From: Mesorhizobium sp. 113-3-3
GTDB taxonomy: Bacteria > Pseudomonadota > Alphaproteobacteria > Rhizobiales > Rhizobiaceae
NCBI RefSeq assembly: GCF_016756495.1
Contig: NZ_AP023243.1
Coordinates: 5,584,501-5,648,500, forward strand
Direction of reading: 5' to 3'
DNA length: 64,000 nucleotides
Positions 1 to 9,594 of this stretch are shown here, one piece after another. A model generated the notes under the pieces. That model searched no databases and was not told where the DNA came from. It was given only the letters and a program-made list of their open reading frames with translations. Each line of letters opens with the position of its first letter. Positions within the stretch are counted from its first letter, which is position 1. The translations under genes were made by a program, and so were the position numbers.

Positions 1-531
1 TTCAAGTTCATGTTCAACGACAATATCGGCCTGGTGAACAACGCCCTGCAGTCGCTAGGGCTCACGCAGGACGCCATCCCGTGGCTGATCGAGGGCCATC
101 TCGCCTTCATCGCCATCTCGATCGCCGAGATCTGGTCGTCGACCGCGATCTTCGCCATCCTGATCCTGGCCGGCCTGCTCGCCATGCCCAAGGAGCCTAT
201 CGAGGCGGCGCGCGTCGACGGCTGCACGCCCTGGCAGACGTTCCGTTATGTGACGTGGCCGTTCGTCATGCCGTTCGCCTACATCGCCATGACCATCCGC
301 TCGCTCGACGTCGCGCGCGCCTATGACATCGTCAAGATCATGACCGATGGCGGACCGGCGGGCCGCACCGAGCTGTTGTGGACGCTGGTGGCGCGCACCG
401 CCTACAGCGACGGGCGCATGGGCATGGCCAATGCCATGGCCTATTTCTCGATCCTGCTGTCGATCGCCTTCACCGTCTATTTCTTCAACAAGCTCGCCGC
501 GGCGCGCACGCAGATCGGTGCGGAGTGGTGA
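1..531 (+). CDS. Sugar ABC transporter permease (5' end outside window)
   Basis: Inner-membrane permease of a carbohydrate-type (MalF/UgpA-like) ABC importer. The reading frame is open to the first base, so the N-terminus lies upstream of the window. The visible ~176 residues contain hydrophobic segments and the EAA loop that docks the ATPase (EPIEAARVDGCTPWQTFRYV), followed by a final membrane span. The stop codon overlaps the ATG of the next permease (TGATG), so the two are translationally coupled. The neighbours (second permease, MalK-type ATPase) complete the transporter apart from the binding protein, which should lie upstream. Substrate is inferred only from context: sugar or sugar acid. 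Confidence 0.93.
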   Translation, partial: FKFMFNDNIGLVNNALQSLGLTQDAIPWLIEGHLAFIAISIAEIWSSTAIFAILILAGLLAMPKEPIEAARVDGCTPWQTFRYVTWPFVMPFAYIAMTIRSLDVARAYDIVKIMTDGGPAGRTELLWTLVARTAYSDGRMGMANAMAYFSILLSIAFTVYFFNKLAAARTQIGAEW

Positions 532-1397
532 TGGACGAGAATTCTTCCGCCCGCCTCAAGCGCCGGCTGCTGAGCATCGTCCATCGCGTCGGCCTGTTCC
601 TGGCGATGCTGACCATCTGCCTGCCCGGCCTCTGGATCGTGCTGTCGTCGCTGCGGCCGACCGTGGAGATCATGGCCAAGCCGCCGGTGTGGATTCCTCA
701 GGAGATTTCCTTCGACGCTTATATCGCGATGTTCTCGGGCATCGGCAAAGGCGGCATCCCCGTCATCGAATATTTCCGCAACTCGCTGATCATCTCGGTC
801 ACCTCGACGGTCATCGCGGTGGCCATCGGCATGGCCGGCGGCTATGCCTTCGCGCGCTATCGCTTCCGTGGCAAATCGAGCGTCTTCCTCGGCCTGATGC
901 TGACGCGCACGGTGCCGGGCATCGCGCTGTCGCTGCCGCTGTTCTTCCTCTATGTGCGGCTTGGCATCATCGACACGCATTTCGGGCTGATCCTCGCCTA
1001 TGTCGCGCTCAACGTGCCGTTCACCATCTGGCTGATTGACGGCTTCTTCCGCCAGGTGCCGAAGGACCTCGCGGAGGCCGCGCAGATCGATGGCTGCACG
1101 CGCTGGCAGGCGTTCTGGCAGGTCGAGTTCCCCCTCGCCGGGCCTGGCATCGCATCCGCCGCCATCTTTGCCTTCCTGACCTGCTGGAACGAATTCGCGC
1201 TGGCTTCGCAGCTAACCCGCTCGGTCAGCGCCAAGACGTTGCCGGTCGGCCTGCTCGACTACACGGCCGAATTCACCATCGACTGGCGCGGCATGTGCGC
1301 GCTCGCCGTGGTGATGATCATCCCGGCGCTCACCCTCACCTACATCGTCCAGAAACACCTTGTCGGCGGCCTGACCTCCGGCGCGGTGAAAGGCTGA
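531..1397 (+). CDS. Sugar ABC transporter permease, MalG/UgpE-like
   Basis: Second inner-membrane subunit of the same importer, 288 residues, the usual length for this family. It has an N-terminal membrane span after a short basic stretch, several further hydrophobic spans, and an EAA loop (DLAEAAQIDGCTRWQAFWQV) about 80 residues from the C-terminus. The ATG shares one base with the stop of the upstream permease, which fixes the start. It is followed after 4 bases by the ATPase gene. Family assignment is firm; substrate is unknown. Confidence 0.94.
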   Translation: MDENSSARLKRRLLSIVHRVGLFLAMLTICLPGLWIVLSSLRPTVEIMAKPPVWIPQEISFDAYIAMFSGIGKGGIPVIEYFRNSLIISVTSTVIAVAIGMAGGYAFARYRFRGKSSVFLGLMLTRTVPGIALSLPLFFLYVRLGIIDTHFGLILAYVALNVPFTIWLIDGFFRQVPKDLAEAAQIDGCTRWQAFWQVEFPLAGPGIASAAIFAFLTCWNEFALASQLTRSVSAKTLPVGLLDYTAEFTIDWRGMCALAVVMIIPALTLTYIVQKHLVGGLTSGAVKG

Positions 1398-1401
1398 TCC
1401 C

Positions 1402-2499
1402 ATGGCAACGGTTTCCCTCAAAAAGCTGACGAAGCGCTACGGCAATATCGGGATCGTGCACGGCATCGATCTCGACATCGCCGACCGCGAATTCATCGCG
1501 CTGGTCGGCCCGTCCGGCTGCGGCAAGTCGACGACTTTGCGCATGATCGCCGGGTTGGAGGAAATCAGCGCCGGCTCGATCGAGATCGGCGGGCGCGTCG
1601 TCAACGATCTGCCGCCGCGCTCGCGCAACATCTCGATGGTGTTCCAGTCCTATGCGCTCTACCCGCATATGACCGTGCGCGAGAATCTCGGCTTCTCCTT
1701 GAAGATCGCCGGAGCGGCCAAGGAAGAGATGGACCGCCGCGTCGCCGAGGCCTCGGCGATTCTGGGCCTCGACACGCTGCTCGACCGCCGCCCGTCGCAA
1801 CTGTCGGGCGGCCAGCGCCAGCGCGTCGCCATGGGCCGCGCCATCGTGCGCGATCCCGACGTGTTCCTGTTCGACGAGCCGCTCTCCAACCTCGACGCCA
1901 AGCTCAGAACGCAGATGCGCACCGAAATCAAGAAGCTCCATGCCAAGGTGCAGTCGACGGTGATCTACGTTACCCATGACCAGGTCGAGGCGATGACGCT
2001 GGCCGACCGTATCGTCATCATGCGCGATGGCCATATCGAACAGGTCGGCACGCCCGACGAGGTCTTCCGGCGCCCGGCGACGCGCTTCGTCGCCGGCTTC
2101 ATCGGCTCGCCGCCCATGAACCTGCACGAAGCGACGGTCGATGACGGCCAGCTGGTTTTTTCCAGCGGCGAGAAACTGCCTTTGCCCGCCCAGTTCAAGG
2201 CCAATGTCGCCGCCGGCGACAAAGTCGTGTTCGGTCTGCGGCCTGACGATATCTATCCGACCGGGCACGGCATCAGTTCCGGCAGCGCCGCCGACGTTCA
2301 CCAGATCGAGCTGCCGATCACCGTCACCGAGCCGCTCGGCAACGAGACACTGGTGTTCGTCGAGTTCAATGGCACCGACTGGGTGTCGCGCATGCTGAAC
2401 CCGAGGCCGCTGCGGTCGGGCGAGCGGGTGGCGATGAGCCTCGACCTGTCGCAGGCGCATCTGTTTGCCGCCGGGACCGGAAAGACATTGCGGAGCTGA
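1402..2499 (+). CDS. ABC transporter ATP-binding protein, MalK/UgpC-like
   Basis: Cytoplasmic ATPase powering the two upstream permeases; 365 residues, typical for the MalK/UgpC group. Walker A reads GPSGCGKSTT (near residue 36), the signature LSGGQRQRV near 135, and Walker B ends LFDEPLSNLDAKL. The C-terminal ~130 residues form the regulatory TOBE-type domain seen in sugar-importer ATPases. It sits 4 bases after the permease stop and 3 bases before the next gene, so the transporter and the catabolic genes appear to be one operon. Specificity cannot be read from this subunit. Confidence 0.94.
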   Translation: MATVSLKKLTKRYGNIGIVHGIDLDIADREFIALVGPSGCGKSTTLRMIAGLEEISAGSIEIGGRVVNDLPPRSRNISMVFQSYALYPHMTVRENLGFSLKIAGAAKEEMDRRVAEASAILGLDTLLDRRPSQLSGGQRQRVAMGRAIVRDPDVFLFDEPLSNLDAKLRTQMRTEIKKLHAKVQSTVIYVTHDQVEAMTLADRIVIMRDGHIEQVGTPDEVFRRPATRFVAGFIGSPPMNLHEATVDDGQLVFSSGEKLPLPAQFKANVAAGDKVVFGLRPDDIYPTGHGISSGSAADVHQIELPITVTEPLGNETLVFVEFNGTDWVSRMLNPRPLRSGERVAMSLDLSQAHLFAAGTGKTLRS

Positions 2500-2502
2500 C
2501 CG

Positions 2503-3615
2503 ATGGCCAGGATCGAGAAAATCGAACTGCGGATGGTGGACCTTGTGCCCAAGGTCAAGCGCACGGACGCCATCCAGAGTTTCGTCAGCCAGGAAACGCC
2601 TATCGTCACGATCACCGATTCCGACGGCGCGGTCGGCACCGGCTACAGCTACACGATCGGCACCGGCGGTTCGTCGGTGATGCGGCTCTTGTCCGACCAT
2701 CTGGCGCCGCGACTGATCGGCCGCGACCCCGACATGATCGAGGCGATCTGGCACGATCTCGAATTCGCAACGCATGCGACGACGATCGGCCCCATCACGG
2801 CAATCGCGATCGCTGCGATAGACACGGCGCTTTGGGATCTGAGGGCGAGGAAGCAGAAGCTGCCGCTGTGGAAGCTGGCCGGCGGCGCCAAGGACCGCTG
2901 CCCGCTCTACACCACCGAAGGCGGCTGGCTGCACATCGAGACGGCCGCACTTGTAGACGACGCACTGGCCGCCAAGGCCAAGGGATTTCGCGGCTCGAAG
3001 GTGAAGATCGGCAGGCCGCACGGGTCGGAGGATCTCGCCCGCCTGTCGGCGGTGCGCAAGGCGGTGGGCGACGGCTACGAGATCATGACCGACGCCAATC
3101 AGGGGTTTTCGGTCGACGAGGCGATCCGGCGCGCGGCGCGGCTGCGCGACCTCGACCTCGCCTGGATCGAGGAACCGCTGCCGGCCGACGACATTGACGG
3201 CCATGTCAGGTTGTCCCACTCGACGCCGACGCCGATCGCCATTGGCGAGTCGCTCTATTCGATGCGCCATTTCCGCGAATACATGCAGAAAGGCGCCTGC
3301 TCGATCGTCCAGGTCGATGTCGGCCGCATCGGCGGAATCACGCCATGGCTCAAGATCGCCCATGCGGCGGAGGCCTTCGACATTCCGGTCTGCCCGCATT
3401 TCCTGATGGAGCTGCATGTCAGCTTGACCTGCGCGGTTCAGAACGGCAGGTATGTCGAGTACATTCCGCAACTCGACCAGTTGACCGGCAAGCATATGCG
3501 CATCGAGGATGGGCATGCGCTGGCGCCCGACGAACATGGCATCGGCATCGACTGGGACTGGGATGCGGTCAAGGCCATGAGCATCGCCGAATTCACCACG
3601 GCGATCACCAAATAG
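2503..3615 (+). CDS. Mandelate racemase/muconate lactonizing enzyme family protein
   Basis: Enolase-superfamily enzyme, 370 residues, likely a dehydratase, racemase or cycloisomerase of an acid sugar. The family abstracts a proton alpha to a carboxylate at a Mg2+ site. Visible residues fit the mandelate-racemase subgroup: the KxK base motif (GSKVKIG), metal ligands in DANQ, EEPL and GES, the Asp of DVGRIGG and the catalytic His in CPHFLMELH, about residue 297. An N-terminal capping domain precedes the barrel. It follows the sugar ATPase by 3 bases and precedes a mutarotase, which supports an aldonate/aldarate pathway. The exact reaction is not determinable from sequence. Confidence 0.88.
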   Translation: MARIEKIELRMVDLVPKVKRTDAIQSFVSQETPIVTITDSDGAVGTGYSYTIGTGGSSVMRLLSDHLAPRLIGRDPDMIEAIWHDLEFATHATTIGPITAIAIAAIDTALWDLRARKQKLPLWKLAGGAKDRCPLYTTEGGWLHIETAALVDDALAAKAKGFRGSKVKIGRPHGSEDLARLSAVRKAVGDGYEIMTDANQGFSVDEAIRRAARLRDLDLAWIEEPLPADDIDGHVRLSHSTPTPIAIGESLYSMRHFREYMQKGACSIVQVDVGRIGGITPWLKIAHAAEAFDIPVCPHFLMELHVSLTCAVQNGRYVEYIPQLDQLTGKHMRIEDGHALAPDEHGIGIDWDWDAVKAMSIAEFTTAITK

Positions 3616-3624
3616 GAGTCGGAT

Positions 3625-3954
3625 ATGCAGCGAATGGGCATGGTGCTGGGGTTGAAGCCGGAAAAGGTCGAGGAGTATGTCCGCCTGCATGCCGCCGTCT
3701 GGCCCGACGTGCTGACCATGATCTCGGCCTGCAACATCAAGAATTATTCGATCTATCTGAAGCGGCCGGAGAACCTGCTGTTTTCCTATTTCGAATATCA
3801 CGGCACCGACTATGCGGCCGACATGGCCAAGATGGCCGCCGACCCGAAGACGCAGGAATGGTGGGCGGTCTGCATACCTTGTCAGGAGCCGCTCACGACC
3901 CGCAAGGAGGGCGAATGGTGGGCCAGCATGGACGAGGTCTTCCACTATGACTGA
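3625..3954 (+). CDS. L-rhamnose mutarotase-like protein (RhaM family)
   Basis: Small 109-residue protein of the L-rhamnose mutarotase (DUF718) family, which interconverts alpha and beta anomers of 6-deoxy sugars. Family hallmarks visible are the RLHAAVWP segment with the catalytic-region His, the FSYFEYHG strand, and the C-terminal [12 protein letters not shown]. An AGGAG ribosome site lies just upstream. Its last codons overlap the ATG of the next gene by 8 bases. Presence beside an enolase-superfamily enzyme hints that a deoxy-hexose such as rhamnose or fucose, or a derivative, is the substrate of the operon; this is inference. Confidence 0.88.
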   Translation: MQRMGMVLGLKPEKVEEYVRLHAAVWPDVLTMISACNIKNYSIYLKRPENLLFSYFEYHGTDYAADMAKMAADPKTQEWWAVCIPCQEPLTTRKEGEWWASMDEVFHYD

Positions 3955-5023
3955 GGGCGGTTTCGACCCCGCCTCACTCGTCCAGTCCTGGCCAAAACCT
4001 TCAAAACCCCGTCCGATCGTCACTTTCGGTGCCGGGTCGATCGTCGGCGACGCGCATTTTCCCGCCTACCGCAAAGCGGACTTTCCGATTGCCGGTCTTT
4101 ATGATCCGGACCAGGCCAAGGCGAAGATGCTGGCCGAGAAATGGGGCGTGACGGCGTTCCGCTCCATCGACGAAGCCACGGCGGTCAAGGATGCGATCTT
4201 CGACCTGGCAACGCCTCCGGGACGGCACGCCGAGATCCTGAAATCTCTGCCGGACGGTGCGGTCGCATTGATCCAGAAGCCGATGGGCAACTATCTCGGC
4301 GAGGCAACCGAAATCCTCGAAATCTGCCGCGCCAAGGAACTCAAGGCAGCAGTCAATTTCCAGTTGCGCTTCGCGCCGATGATGCTGGGGCTCAAGGATG
4401 CCATCGCCAAGGGCTGGCTCGGCGAGGTCGTCGATTTCGACGCCTGGCTGGCGCTGTCGACGCCGTGGGAATTGTGGGAGTTCCTGCTCAAGGCGCCGCG
4501 CGTCGAGATCGCCATGCACTCGATCCACTATCTCGACCTCATCAGGCAATTGCTCGGCGATCCCAAGGGCGTCCACGCCAAGACGCTCGGCCATCCCAAT
4601 CACAAGGTGGCGCAGACGCGCACCAGCGCCATTCTCGACTATGGCGACACCGTGCGCTGCGCGCTGTCGATTAACCACGACCACAAGTTCGGCCGCCGGC
4701 ACCAGGCCTGCGAGTTCCGCATCTGCGGCACGGAGGGGGCGGCCTATCTCAAGCTCGGCCTCAACCTCGACTATCCCCGGGGCGAACCGGACATATTGGA
4801 AATCCATCCGAAGGGCGGAACGGACTGGATTGCCGTACCGCTCGCCGGCGAGTGGTTCCCCGACGCTTTCGTCGGGCGCATGGCCAATGTACAGCGCTTC
4901 GCCACCGGCGAGGACGATGCGCTGGTCAGTTCGGTCGAGGACGCCTGGAACACCATGGCGCTGGTGGAAGCCGCCTATAGATCGAGCGCAGCGCCGGCGA
5001 CACCGATCGCGGAAAGACCCTGA
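3947..5023 (+). CDS. Gfo/Idh/MocA family oxidoreductase
   Basis: NAD(P)-dependent dehydrogenase of the Gfo/Idh/MocA family, 358 residues. A Rossmann fold starts near residue 25 ([14 protein letters not shown]) and the family signature EKP-like segment reads [13 protein letters not shown]: the usual 'EKP' is 'QKP', with the Lys kept. The second domain carries the sheet that binds the sugar. The start was chosen at 3947 because this ATG overlaps the mutarotase stop; an upstream in-frame extension would lie wholly inside that gene. It probably oxidises a sugar or inositol-like intermediate supplied by the importer. Confidence 0.86.
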   Translation: MTEGGFDPASLVQSWPKPSKPRPIVTFGAGSIVGDAHFPAYRKADFPIAGLYDPDQAKAKMLAEKWGVTAFRSIDEATAVKDAIFDLATPPGRHAEILKSLPDGAVALIQKPMGNYLGEATEILEICRAKELKAAVNFQLRFAPMMLGLKDAIAKGWLGEVVDFDAWLALSTPWELWEFLLKAPRVEIAMHSIHYLDLIRQLLGDPKGVHAKTLGHPNHKVAQTRTSAILDYGDTVRCALSINHDHKFGRRHQACEFRICGTEGAAYLKLGLNLDYPRGEPDILEIHPKGGTDWIAVPLAGEWFPDAFVGRMANVQRFATGEDDALVSSVEDAWNTMALVEAAYRSSAAPATPIAERP

Positions 5024-5469
5024 TGGAACAGATCACCTATTTCGAGGACTACGAGATCGGCTCTTCGCGGCTGACCAGCGGCCGCACCATCACCGAGACC
5101 GACTTCATCGTCCATGCCGGCCACACCGGCGATTTCTTCCCGCACCACATGGACGCCGAGTACATGAAGACGACGCCGTTCGGCCAGCGCATCGCGCATG
5201 GCACACTGGTGTTCTCGGTCGGGGTCGGCTTGACAGCGAGCATCATCAACCCTGTCGCCTTCTCCTATGGCTATGACCGGCTGCGCTTCGTCAAGCCGGT
5301 GTTCATCGGCGACACGATCCGCACACGCACCACCATCACGGCCAAGGAAGACGATCCCAAGCGGCCGGCTTCGGGACGCGTGATCGAGCGCTGCGAGGTG
5401 ATCAACCAGCGCGGCGAGGTCGTGCTCGCGGCCGACCACATCTACATCGTCGAACGCAAGCCGGCCTAA
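5023..5469 (+). CDS. MaoC-like hydratase/dehydratase
   Basis: Single hot-dog-fold MaoC-like protein, 148 residues. The hydratase-2 motif is recognisable: [20 protein letters not shown] followed by [11 protein letters not shown], supplying the catalytic Asp and His pair. Members usually hydrate enoyl-CoA thioesters, and a few act on other acids. Its ATG overlaps the stop of the Gfo/Idh/MocA gene (TGATG), so it is the last gene of this operon. A CoA-type hydratase is out of place in a sugar-uptake operon, so the substrate may not be a CoA ester. It ends 12 bases from the convergent phnV gene. Confidence 0.85.
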   Translation: MEQITYFEDYEIGSSRLTSGRTITETDFIVHAGHTGDFFPHHMDAEYMKTTPFGQRIAHGTLVFSVGVGLTASIINPVAFSYGYDRLRFVKPVFIGDTIRTRTTITAKEDDPKRPASGRVIERCEVINQRGEVVLAADHIYIVERKPA

Positions 5470-5480
5470 CGAAGTCCGCG

Positions 5481-6278
5481 CTAAGCGCCGGTGGCGCGCT
5501 TGGTGATGCGCTCCAGTCCGAGCAGCAGGACCAGCGTCGCCGCCACCAGAATCATTGTGAGTGCGGCACCGGCAAAGATGTCGCCGCGATCGGTGAGGCT
5601 GAAGATCGACACCGGCAGCGTCACCCAGCCCGGCGGATAGACCATAACCGTGGCGCCAAGTTCGCCCATCGACAGCGCGAAGCTCAGGCCGAAGGCGGCG
5701 ACCAGATAGGGGGCGAGCAAGGGCAGCGTGACATGCCAGAGCCGGTAGGCCGGCCGCGCGCCGAGGCTCGACGCCACCTGATCGAAATCGGGCGATAGCC
5801 GCGCCAGACCTGCCGAGACATTGCCGAAGGTGAAGGCCGAAATCAGCACGAAATGCGCGATCATGACGATCGCGATCGTACCGTTGAGCAGCAGCGGCGG
5901 ATGGCTGAAGGCAACCAGCAGGCCAAGGCCGACGGACACGGACGGGACGGCACTGGGGATGAAGAAAAGCAGGCCTAGCAGGCGCTTCAAGGCAGGTCCT
6001 TGCAGGCGAAGGGACAGGGCCGCCCATGCGCCGCTGACCAGCGCCAGCGCGCTGGCCAGGAAGCCGGTGATGAGGCTCGCCTTGACCGAATTCCATGCAG
6101 CGCCGCGGATAACATCGGCGTAGTGCTCCGTCGTCAGGCCGTTCGGCAGCACGCCGTTCCACTGGTCGGCGAGGCTGGACAACAGGATGACCGCCAACGG
6201 CGCCAGGAACAAGACGCCGAAGATCAGCGCGAACATTACCCACAGCACGATGCGACCAGGGCGCGACCAGACCAGCAT
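5481..6278 (-). CDS. phnV: 2-aminoethylphosphonate ABC transporter permease, PhnV-like
   Basis: Inner-membrane permease, 265 residues, with about six hydrophobic spans and a binding-protein-dependent transport loop (SSLGARPAYRLWHVTLP) near residue 180. It is the last gene of the minus-strand phnSTUV operon, starting 2 bases after the stop of the other permease. The AEP assignment comes from the binding protein upstream, which has PhnS-type sequence, and from the AEP-degradation genes next door. By itself the subunit could belong to any iron/spermidine/phosphonate-type importer. Confidence 0.82.
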   Translation of the reverse strand: MLVWSRPGRIVLWVMFALIFGVLFLAPLAVILLSSLADQWNGVLPNGLTTEHYADVIRGAAWNSVKASLITGFLASALALVSGAWAALSLRLQGPALKRLLGLLFFIPSAVPSVSVGLGLLVAFSHPPLLLNGTIAIVMIAHFVLISAFTFGNVSAGLARLSPDFDQVASSLGARPAYRLWHVTLPLLAPYLVAAFGLSFALSMGELGATVMVYPPGWVTLPVSIFSLTDRGDIFAGAALTMILVAATLVLLLGLERITKRATGA

Positions 6279-6280
6279 GG

Positions 6281-7138
6281 CTAGACTCCCAGCCGGCCGG
6301 CGGCGAAGCGATAGAGGCCGAACAGGCCAAGCGACAGCGCGATGTTGACCACGGCGATGATGCAGGCGACCTGGTAGGCCGATTCCTGGATCGCCTTGCC
6401 GTAGATCAGCAGCGGCAGCGTGATGACGCCCTTGGCGCCGATGAACAGCACGATGCCGAATTCATTGACGGTCAACAGCAGGCAGAGGCTGCCACCGGCG
6501 ACGAGTGCGGGAATTGCCGCCGGCAGGATGACCTGGCGCACGATGCGGAAAGGCCGTGCGCCGAGCACGCTTGCCGCTTCGATCTGGCCACGGTCGACGA
6601 GCGAGAAGGCAGCAAGAAGCGGCCTCAGGATGAAGGGCGTGTAGACGGTGACTTCAGCCAGCACCACGCCCCATGTCGAATAGAGGAAATCGACGGGCGG
6701 CAGCGGCAGCGAGAAGGCCTCCATCAGCCCGGTGTTGAGCATGCCGGCGGAGCCGTAGAGGAAGGTGAAGGCAAGCGTCACCAGGAAGGTCGGCAGCGCG
6801 ATGAAGGTGTCGATCAGCCGGGCGATGAAACCGCTGCCGGGGAACGGCACGAAGGCGAGGATCAGCGCCAACACGAGGCCGACGATCAGACACCCGGCCG
6901 TTGCCGCCACCGAGATCGTCACCGTGTTGATCAGCGCGTTGAGGAAGAAGCGCGAATGCAGCACGCGAAAAATCTCGGCGGCATTGGCGACGCCACTATC
7001 ATCAAGGAAGGCCTGCCGGGCGATCAGCGCCAGGGGATAGAAGAACAGCAGCGCCAACAGGGCCGCAGGGGGCACGATCCAGAACTTGCCGGGTTCGCGC
7101 CTGACCGCCGGCGCGCGAAGGGCGACGGCCTCAGACAC
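6281..7138 (-). CDS. phnU: 2-aminoethylphosphonate ABC transporter permease, PhnU-like
   Basis: Inner-membrane permease, 285 residues, with an N-terminal span after a short cytoplasmic stretch and the permease loop GQIEAASVLGARPFRIVRQV. I place the start at a GTG at 7138 that overlaps the ATPase stop by 8 bases (GTGTCTGA); upstream sequence in this frame is a low-complexity Arg/Ser-rich shadow of the ATPase gene. It is followed after 2 bases by phnV. Together with the ATPase and binding protein it forms an importer for 2-aminoethylphosphonate, judged by context. Confidence 0.82.
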   Translation of the reverse strand: MSEAVALRAPAVRREPGKFWIVPPAALLALLFFYPLALIARQAFLDDSGVANAAEIFRVLHSRFFLNALINTVTISVAATAGCLIVGLVLALILAFVPFPGSGFIARLIDTFIALPTFLVTLAFTFLYGSAGMLNTGLMEAFSLPLPPVDFLYSTWGVVLAEVTVYTPFILRPLLAAFSLVDRGQIEAASVLGARPFRIVRQVILPAAIPALVAGGSLCLLLTVNEFGIVLFIGAKGVITLPLLIYGKAIQESAYQVACIIAVVNIALSLGLFGLYRFAAGRLGV

Positions 7139-8276
7139 CGGAATCTTCCGGAAGCAGCGAGGTGTCGGCCGGCGCGAAGAACAGCGGAACCCTGGCGCCG
7201 GGTTCGGGCAAGGCGATCGGCAATTTCGTCGCCGAGACGCGCACCGGCGTGCCGTCGACATCGAGCACGAGGTGGGTGAGTTCGCCCTGCCAGTGCACTT
7301 CCTGCAACGTGCCGACGATGCGGTTGATGTGCTCGTTGTCGGCGGTCAGGCTCAGGTGCTGCGGCCTGATACAAAGCAGGCTTTTGTCGCCTTCCTTCTC
7401 GTCACGGCCGGCACCGGTGAGCACCGCGTCGCCATGCCTTGCCGTGGCAAAGCCTTTCGACCCGGCAGGCTCGGCGACCGTCACCGGCAGAAGATTGGCG
7501 CGGCCAAGGAATTCGGCGGTGAAGCGGTTCGGCGGGCGGCGGTAGAGTTCCGTCGTCGGCCCGTGCGAACAGACCCTGCCGTCACGCATGATGGCGATCT
7601 TGTCGGCGAGCGTCAGCGCCTCTGTCTGGTCGTGGGTGACGTAGAGGATCGTCAGGCCCGGCAGGCTGCGGTGCAAGCGGGCGATTTCCTCGACCATGTT
7701 GCGGCGGATCTGCGCGTCGAGCGCCGACAGCGGCTCGTCGAGCAGCAGCACGCGCGGCCGCACGGCAAGCGCGCGGGCAATCGCGACGCGCTGCTGCTGG
7801 CCGCCCGAAAGCTCTCTGGGATAACGCCGGGCAAAAGTCGCCATGCCGACGGTGCCGAGCGCATCCTTGACCCGCTCGGCGATCAGCGCCTTGTCGGCGC
7901 CCTGCGCACGCAGGCCGAAAGCCACGTTGTCTTCAACCCGCATGTGCGGAAACAGCGCGTAGTTCTGCACCACCATGCCTAGGCCTCGCTCGTAAGGCGG
8001 CAGATCGGTGACGTCGGTGGCGCCGATGCGGATGCGGCCGCTTGCCGGCCGCACGAAGCCGGCAACAGCCCGCAAGGCGGTGGTCTTGCCGGAGCCGGAG
8101 GGGCCAATCATCGCCAGGATTTCACCCGGCGCGATGTCCAGGGTCAGCGGATGCAGGACGACATGCGCGCCATAGGCGACGCTGACCTTGTCGAAGTGGA
8201 CATTGGAGCCGGCGCCGCGAATTTTCGCGGCGTCGATGTCCATGACACTGGTACCAGTAAAGGCGACGGCCGACAT
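7131..8276 (-). CDS. phnT: 2-aminoethylphosphonate ABC transporter ATP-binding protein, PhnT-like
   Basis: ATPase of the AEP importer, 381 residues. It has Walker A GPSGSGKTTALRAVAGF, signature LSGGQQQRV, Walker B LLLDEPLSALDAQI, and a C-terminal TOBE domain of about 130 residues that includes a CIRPQHLSL segment. The start at 8276 is chosen because a GGAGGA ribosome site precedes it and the alignment-like core begins shortly after. It lies 32 bases downstream of the binding-protein gene and overlaps the permease gene that follows. The FutC/PotA-like ATPase group is broad; context supplies the substrate. Confidence 0.85.
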   Translation of the reverse strand: MSAVAFTGTSVMDIDAAKIRGAGSNVHFDKVSVAYGAHVVLHPLTLDIAPGEILAMIGPSGSGKTTALRAVAGFVRPASGRIRIGATDVTDLPPYERGLGMVVQNYALFPHMRVEDNVAFGLRAQGADKALIAERVKDALGTVGMATFARRYPRELSGGQQQRVAIARALAVRPRVLLLDEPLSALDAQIRRNMVEEIARLHRSLPGLTILYVTHDQTEALTLADKIAIMRDGRVCSHGPTTELYRRPPNRFTAEFLGRANLLPVTVAEPAGSKGFATARHGDAVLTGAGRDEKEGDKSLLCIRPQHLSLTADNEHINRIVGTLQEVHWQGELTHLVLDVDGTPVRVSATKLPIALPEPGARVPLFFAPADTSLLPEDSGV

Positions 8277-8308
8277 GGCTTGGTCCTCCGGATTTCTGCC
8301 CTCGGGTG

Positions 8309-9340
8309 TCAGCTTCCGGTCGCCTCGTTCCACTTCTTGACGTAGTCGGGAAGCTTGGTCAGCGCTTCGTCCCAATTCGGCGACCAGATGGTCAGGCCCT
8401 TCATCGCCTCCTGCAGCTTGGCGAAGTTGGCGTCGGACGGCGTCACGTCCTTGCGGGCGGGCACGCCGATGGCAATCGAGCTGACCGTCGACTGCGCTTC
8501 CTTGGACAACAGGAAATCGATGAGTTTCTTGCCGTTGTCGGCGTTGGGCGCGCCGGTGACCAGGCCGATTTCATAGGGCAGCGCGAAGGTGGAGCGCACG
8601 CCGTCAGGACCCGCCGGCCAGAACACCTTGATGTTGGGATTGCCGGCCATCTGCGACATGTTCATCTGCAGATCGCCGTTGGCGACGTGCAATTCGCCCT
8701 TGTTGACCAACGCGGTCAGCTTGCCGGTCGAGGCGGATGGGCCGACATTGTTGTCCTGCAGCTTCTTCATGAACTCGAAGCCGGCATCCTCGCCGCCGAA
8801 GGCATGGATGATCTGCAACATGACGGCAGTGCCGTCGCCAGCCTGGCCGGGCGTCGAATACTGGATCTTGCCCTTGAATTTGGGATCGAGCAGGTCGTTG
8901 TAGCTCTTCGGCGCTTCCGACAGCACGGCGCTGTTGTAGATGAAGTTCATGTAGTTGTTGACGACAGGCCGGTACTTGTCGGTGCCGCCGTCGATCTGGT
9001 CGGCGCCTTGCGGCTTGTAGTCCTGCAGCAGGCCGTCGGCGGCGGCGCGCTGGACGAAGGGCGGCAGCGTCACCAGCACGTCGGCCTGCGGGTTCGACTT
9101 TTCCTTGGCGACACGCTCGACGACACCGCCGGAGCCGGCCTCGATATACTGCACGGTGATGCCAGTGGCCTTGGTGAAGGCGGCGAATTCGGTCTCGTAC
9201 CAACTGCCGTTGCCGTCATGCAGGCCGTCGGCGGAATAGATGGTGACGACGCCGTCGGCGAAAGCTGGTGAGACGAGAGCCGACGACGCCAGGAGCGACG
9301 CAGCGAAGGCCATGGCGATGGTGAGATTGCGCGATTTCAT
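8309..9340 (-). CDS. phnS: 2-aminoethylphosphonate ABC transporter substrate-binding protein, PhnS-like
   Basis: Periplasmic binding protein of 343 residues with a clear signal peptide ([18 protein letters not shown], cleavage near [10 protein letters not shown]). The mature N-terminus [20 protein letters not shown] is the segment I associate with the 2-aminoethylphosphonate-binding family (PhnS), within the iron/spermidine-type solute-binding superfamily. It is the first gene of a four-gene importer operon (S-T-U-V) and lies directly downstream of the AEP-degradation operon. The promoter should lie in the 254-base gap before it. AEP is a confident inference rather than a demonstration. Confidence 0.87.
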   Translation of the reverse strand: MKSRNLTIAMAFAASLLASSALVSPAFADGVVTIYSADGLHDGNGSWYETEFAAFTKATGITVQYIEAGSGGVVERVAKEKSNPQADVLVTLPPFVQRAAADGLLQDYKPQGADQIDGGTDKYRPVVNNYMNFIYNSAVLSEAPKSYNDLLDPKFKGKIQYSTPGQAGDGTAVMLQIIHAFGGEDAGFEFMKKLQDNNVGPSASTGKLTALVNKGELHVANGDLQMNMSQMAGNPNIKVFWPAGPDGVRSTFALPYEIGLVTGAPNADNGKKLIDFLLSKEAQSTVSSIAIGVPARKDVTPSDANFAKLQEAMKGLTIWSPNWDEALTKLPDYVKKWNEATGS

Positions 9341-9594
9341 GGATCAGTTCCCCTGTGATTGTTGGCACATTCTGCGATGCACTATGACCAACCGGCTTCG
9401 GTCTCTGGCGGACGTTGAGCCGACTGGATGTCGTCGTTGTGCCAACTCTGGGGACTGATGATCGATAAGTAAAATCTATTTATTTTATGACAGGCAAATT
9501 TCTTCTGATGTTTGTCATGGAACTGTCGCATAGATGTTGCGGGCGCGGCCGTTCCCTTGCGAAAGGCGTCTATCCAATTGAAAAATAGAGACTA
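9341..9594. promoter_or_regulatory. Gap between phn catabolic operon and phnS, with candidate operator
   Basis: This 254-base gap must hold the end of the catabolic operon and the phnS promoter. Its centre is markedly AT-rich compared with the surroundings. A perfect inverted repeat TAAAAT-N6-ATTTTA lies at 9470-9487, about 130 bases upstream of the phnS start. A related element precedes phnW (16275-16290). I infer a LysR-type regulator site but cannot prove it. No gene is supported in the gap. Confidence 0.4.

Noticed and set aside
1336..4023. Very long open frame (895 codons) on the minus strand across the ATPase, enolase-family and mutarotase genes
   Set aside because: It is antisense to genes with intact motifs, is rich in Arg/His/Asp, has no recognisable domain, and is explained by third-position GC bias.
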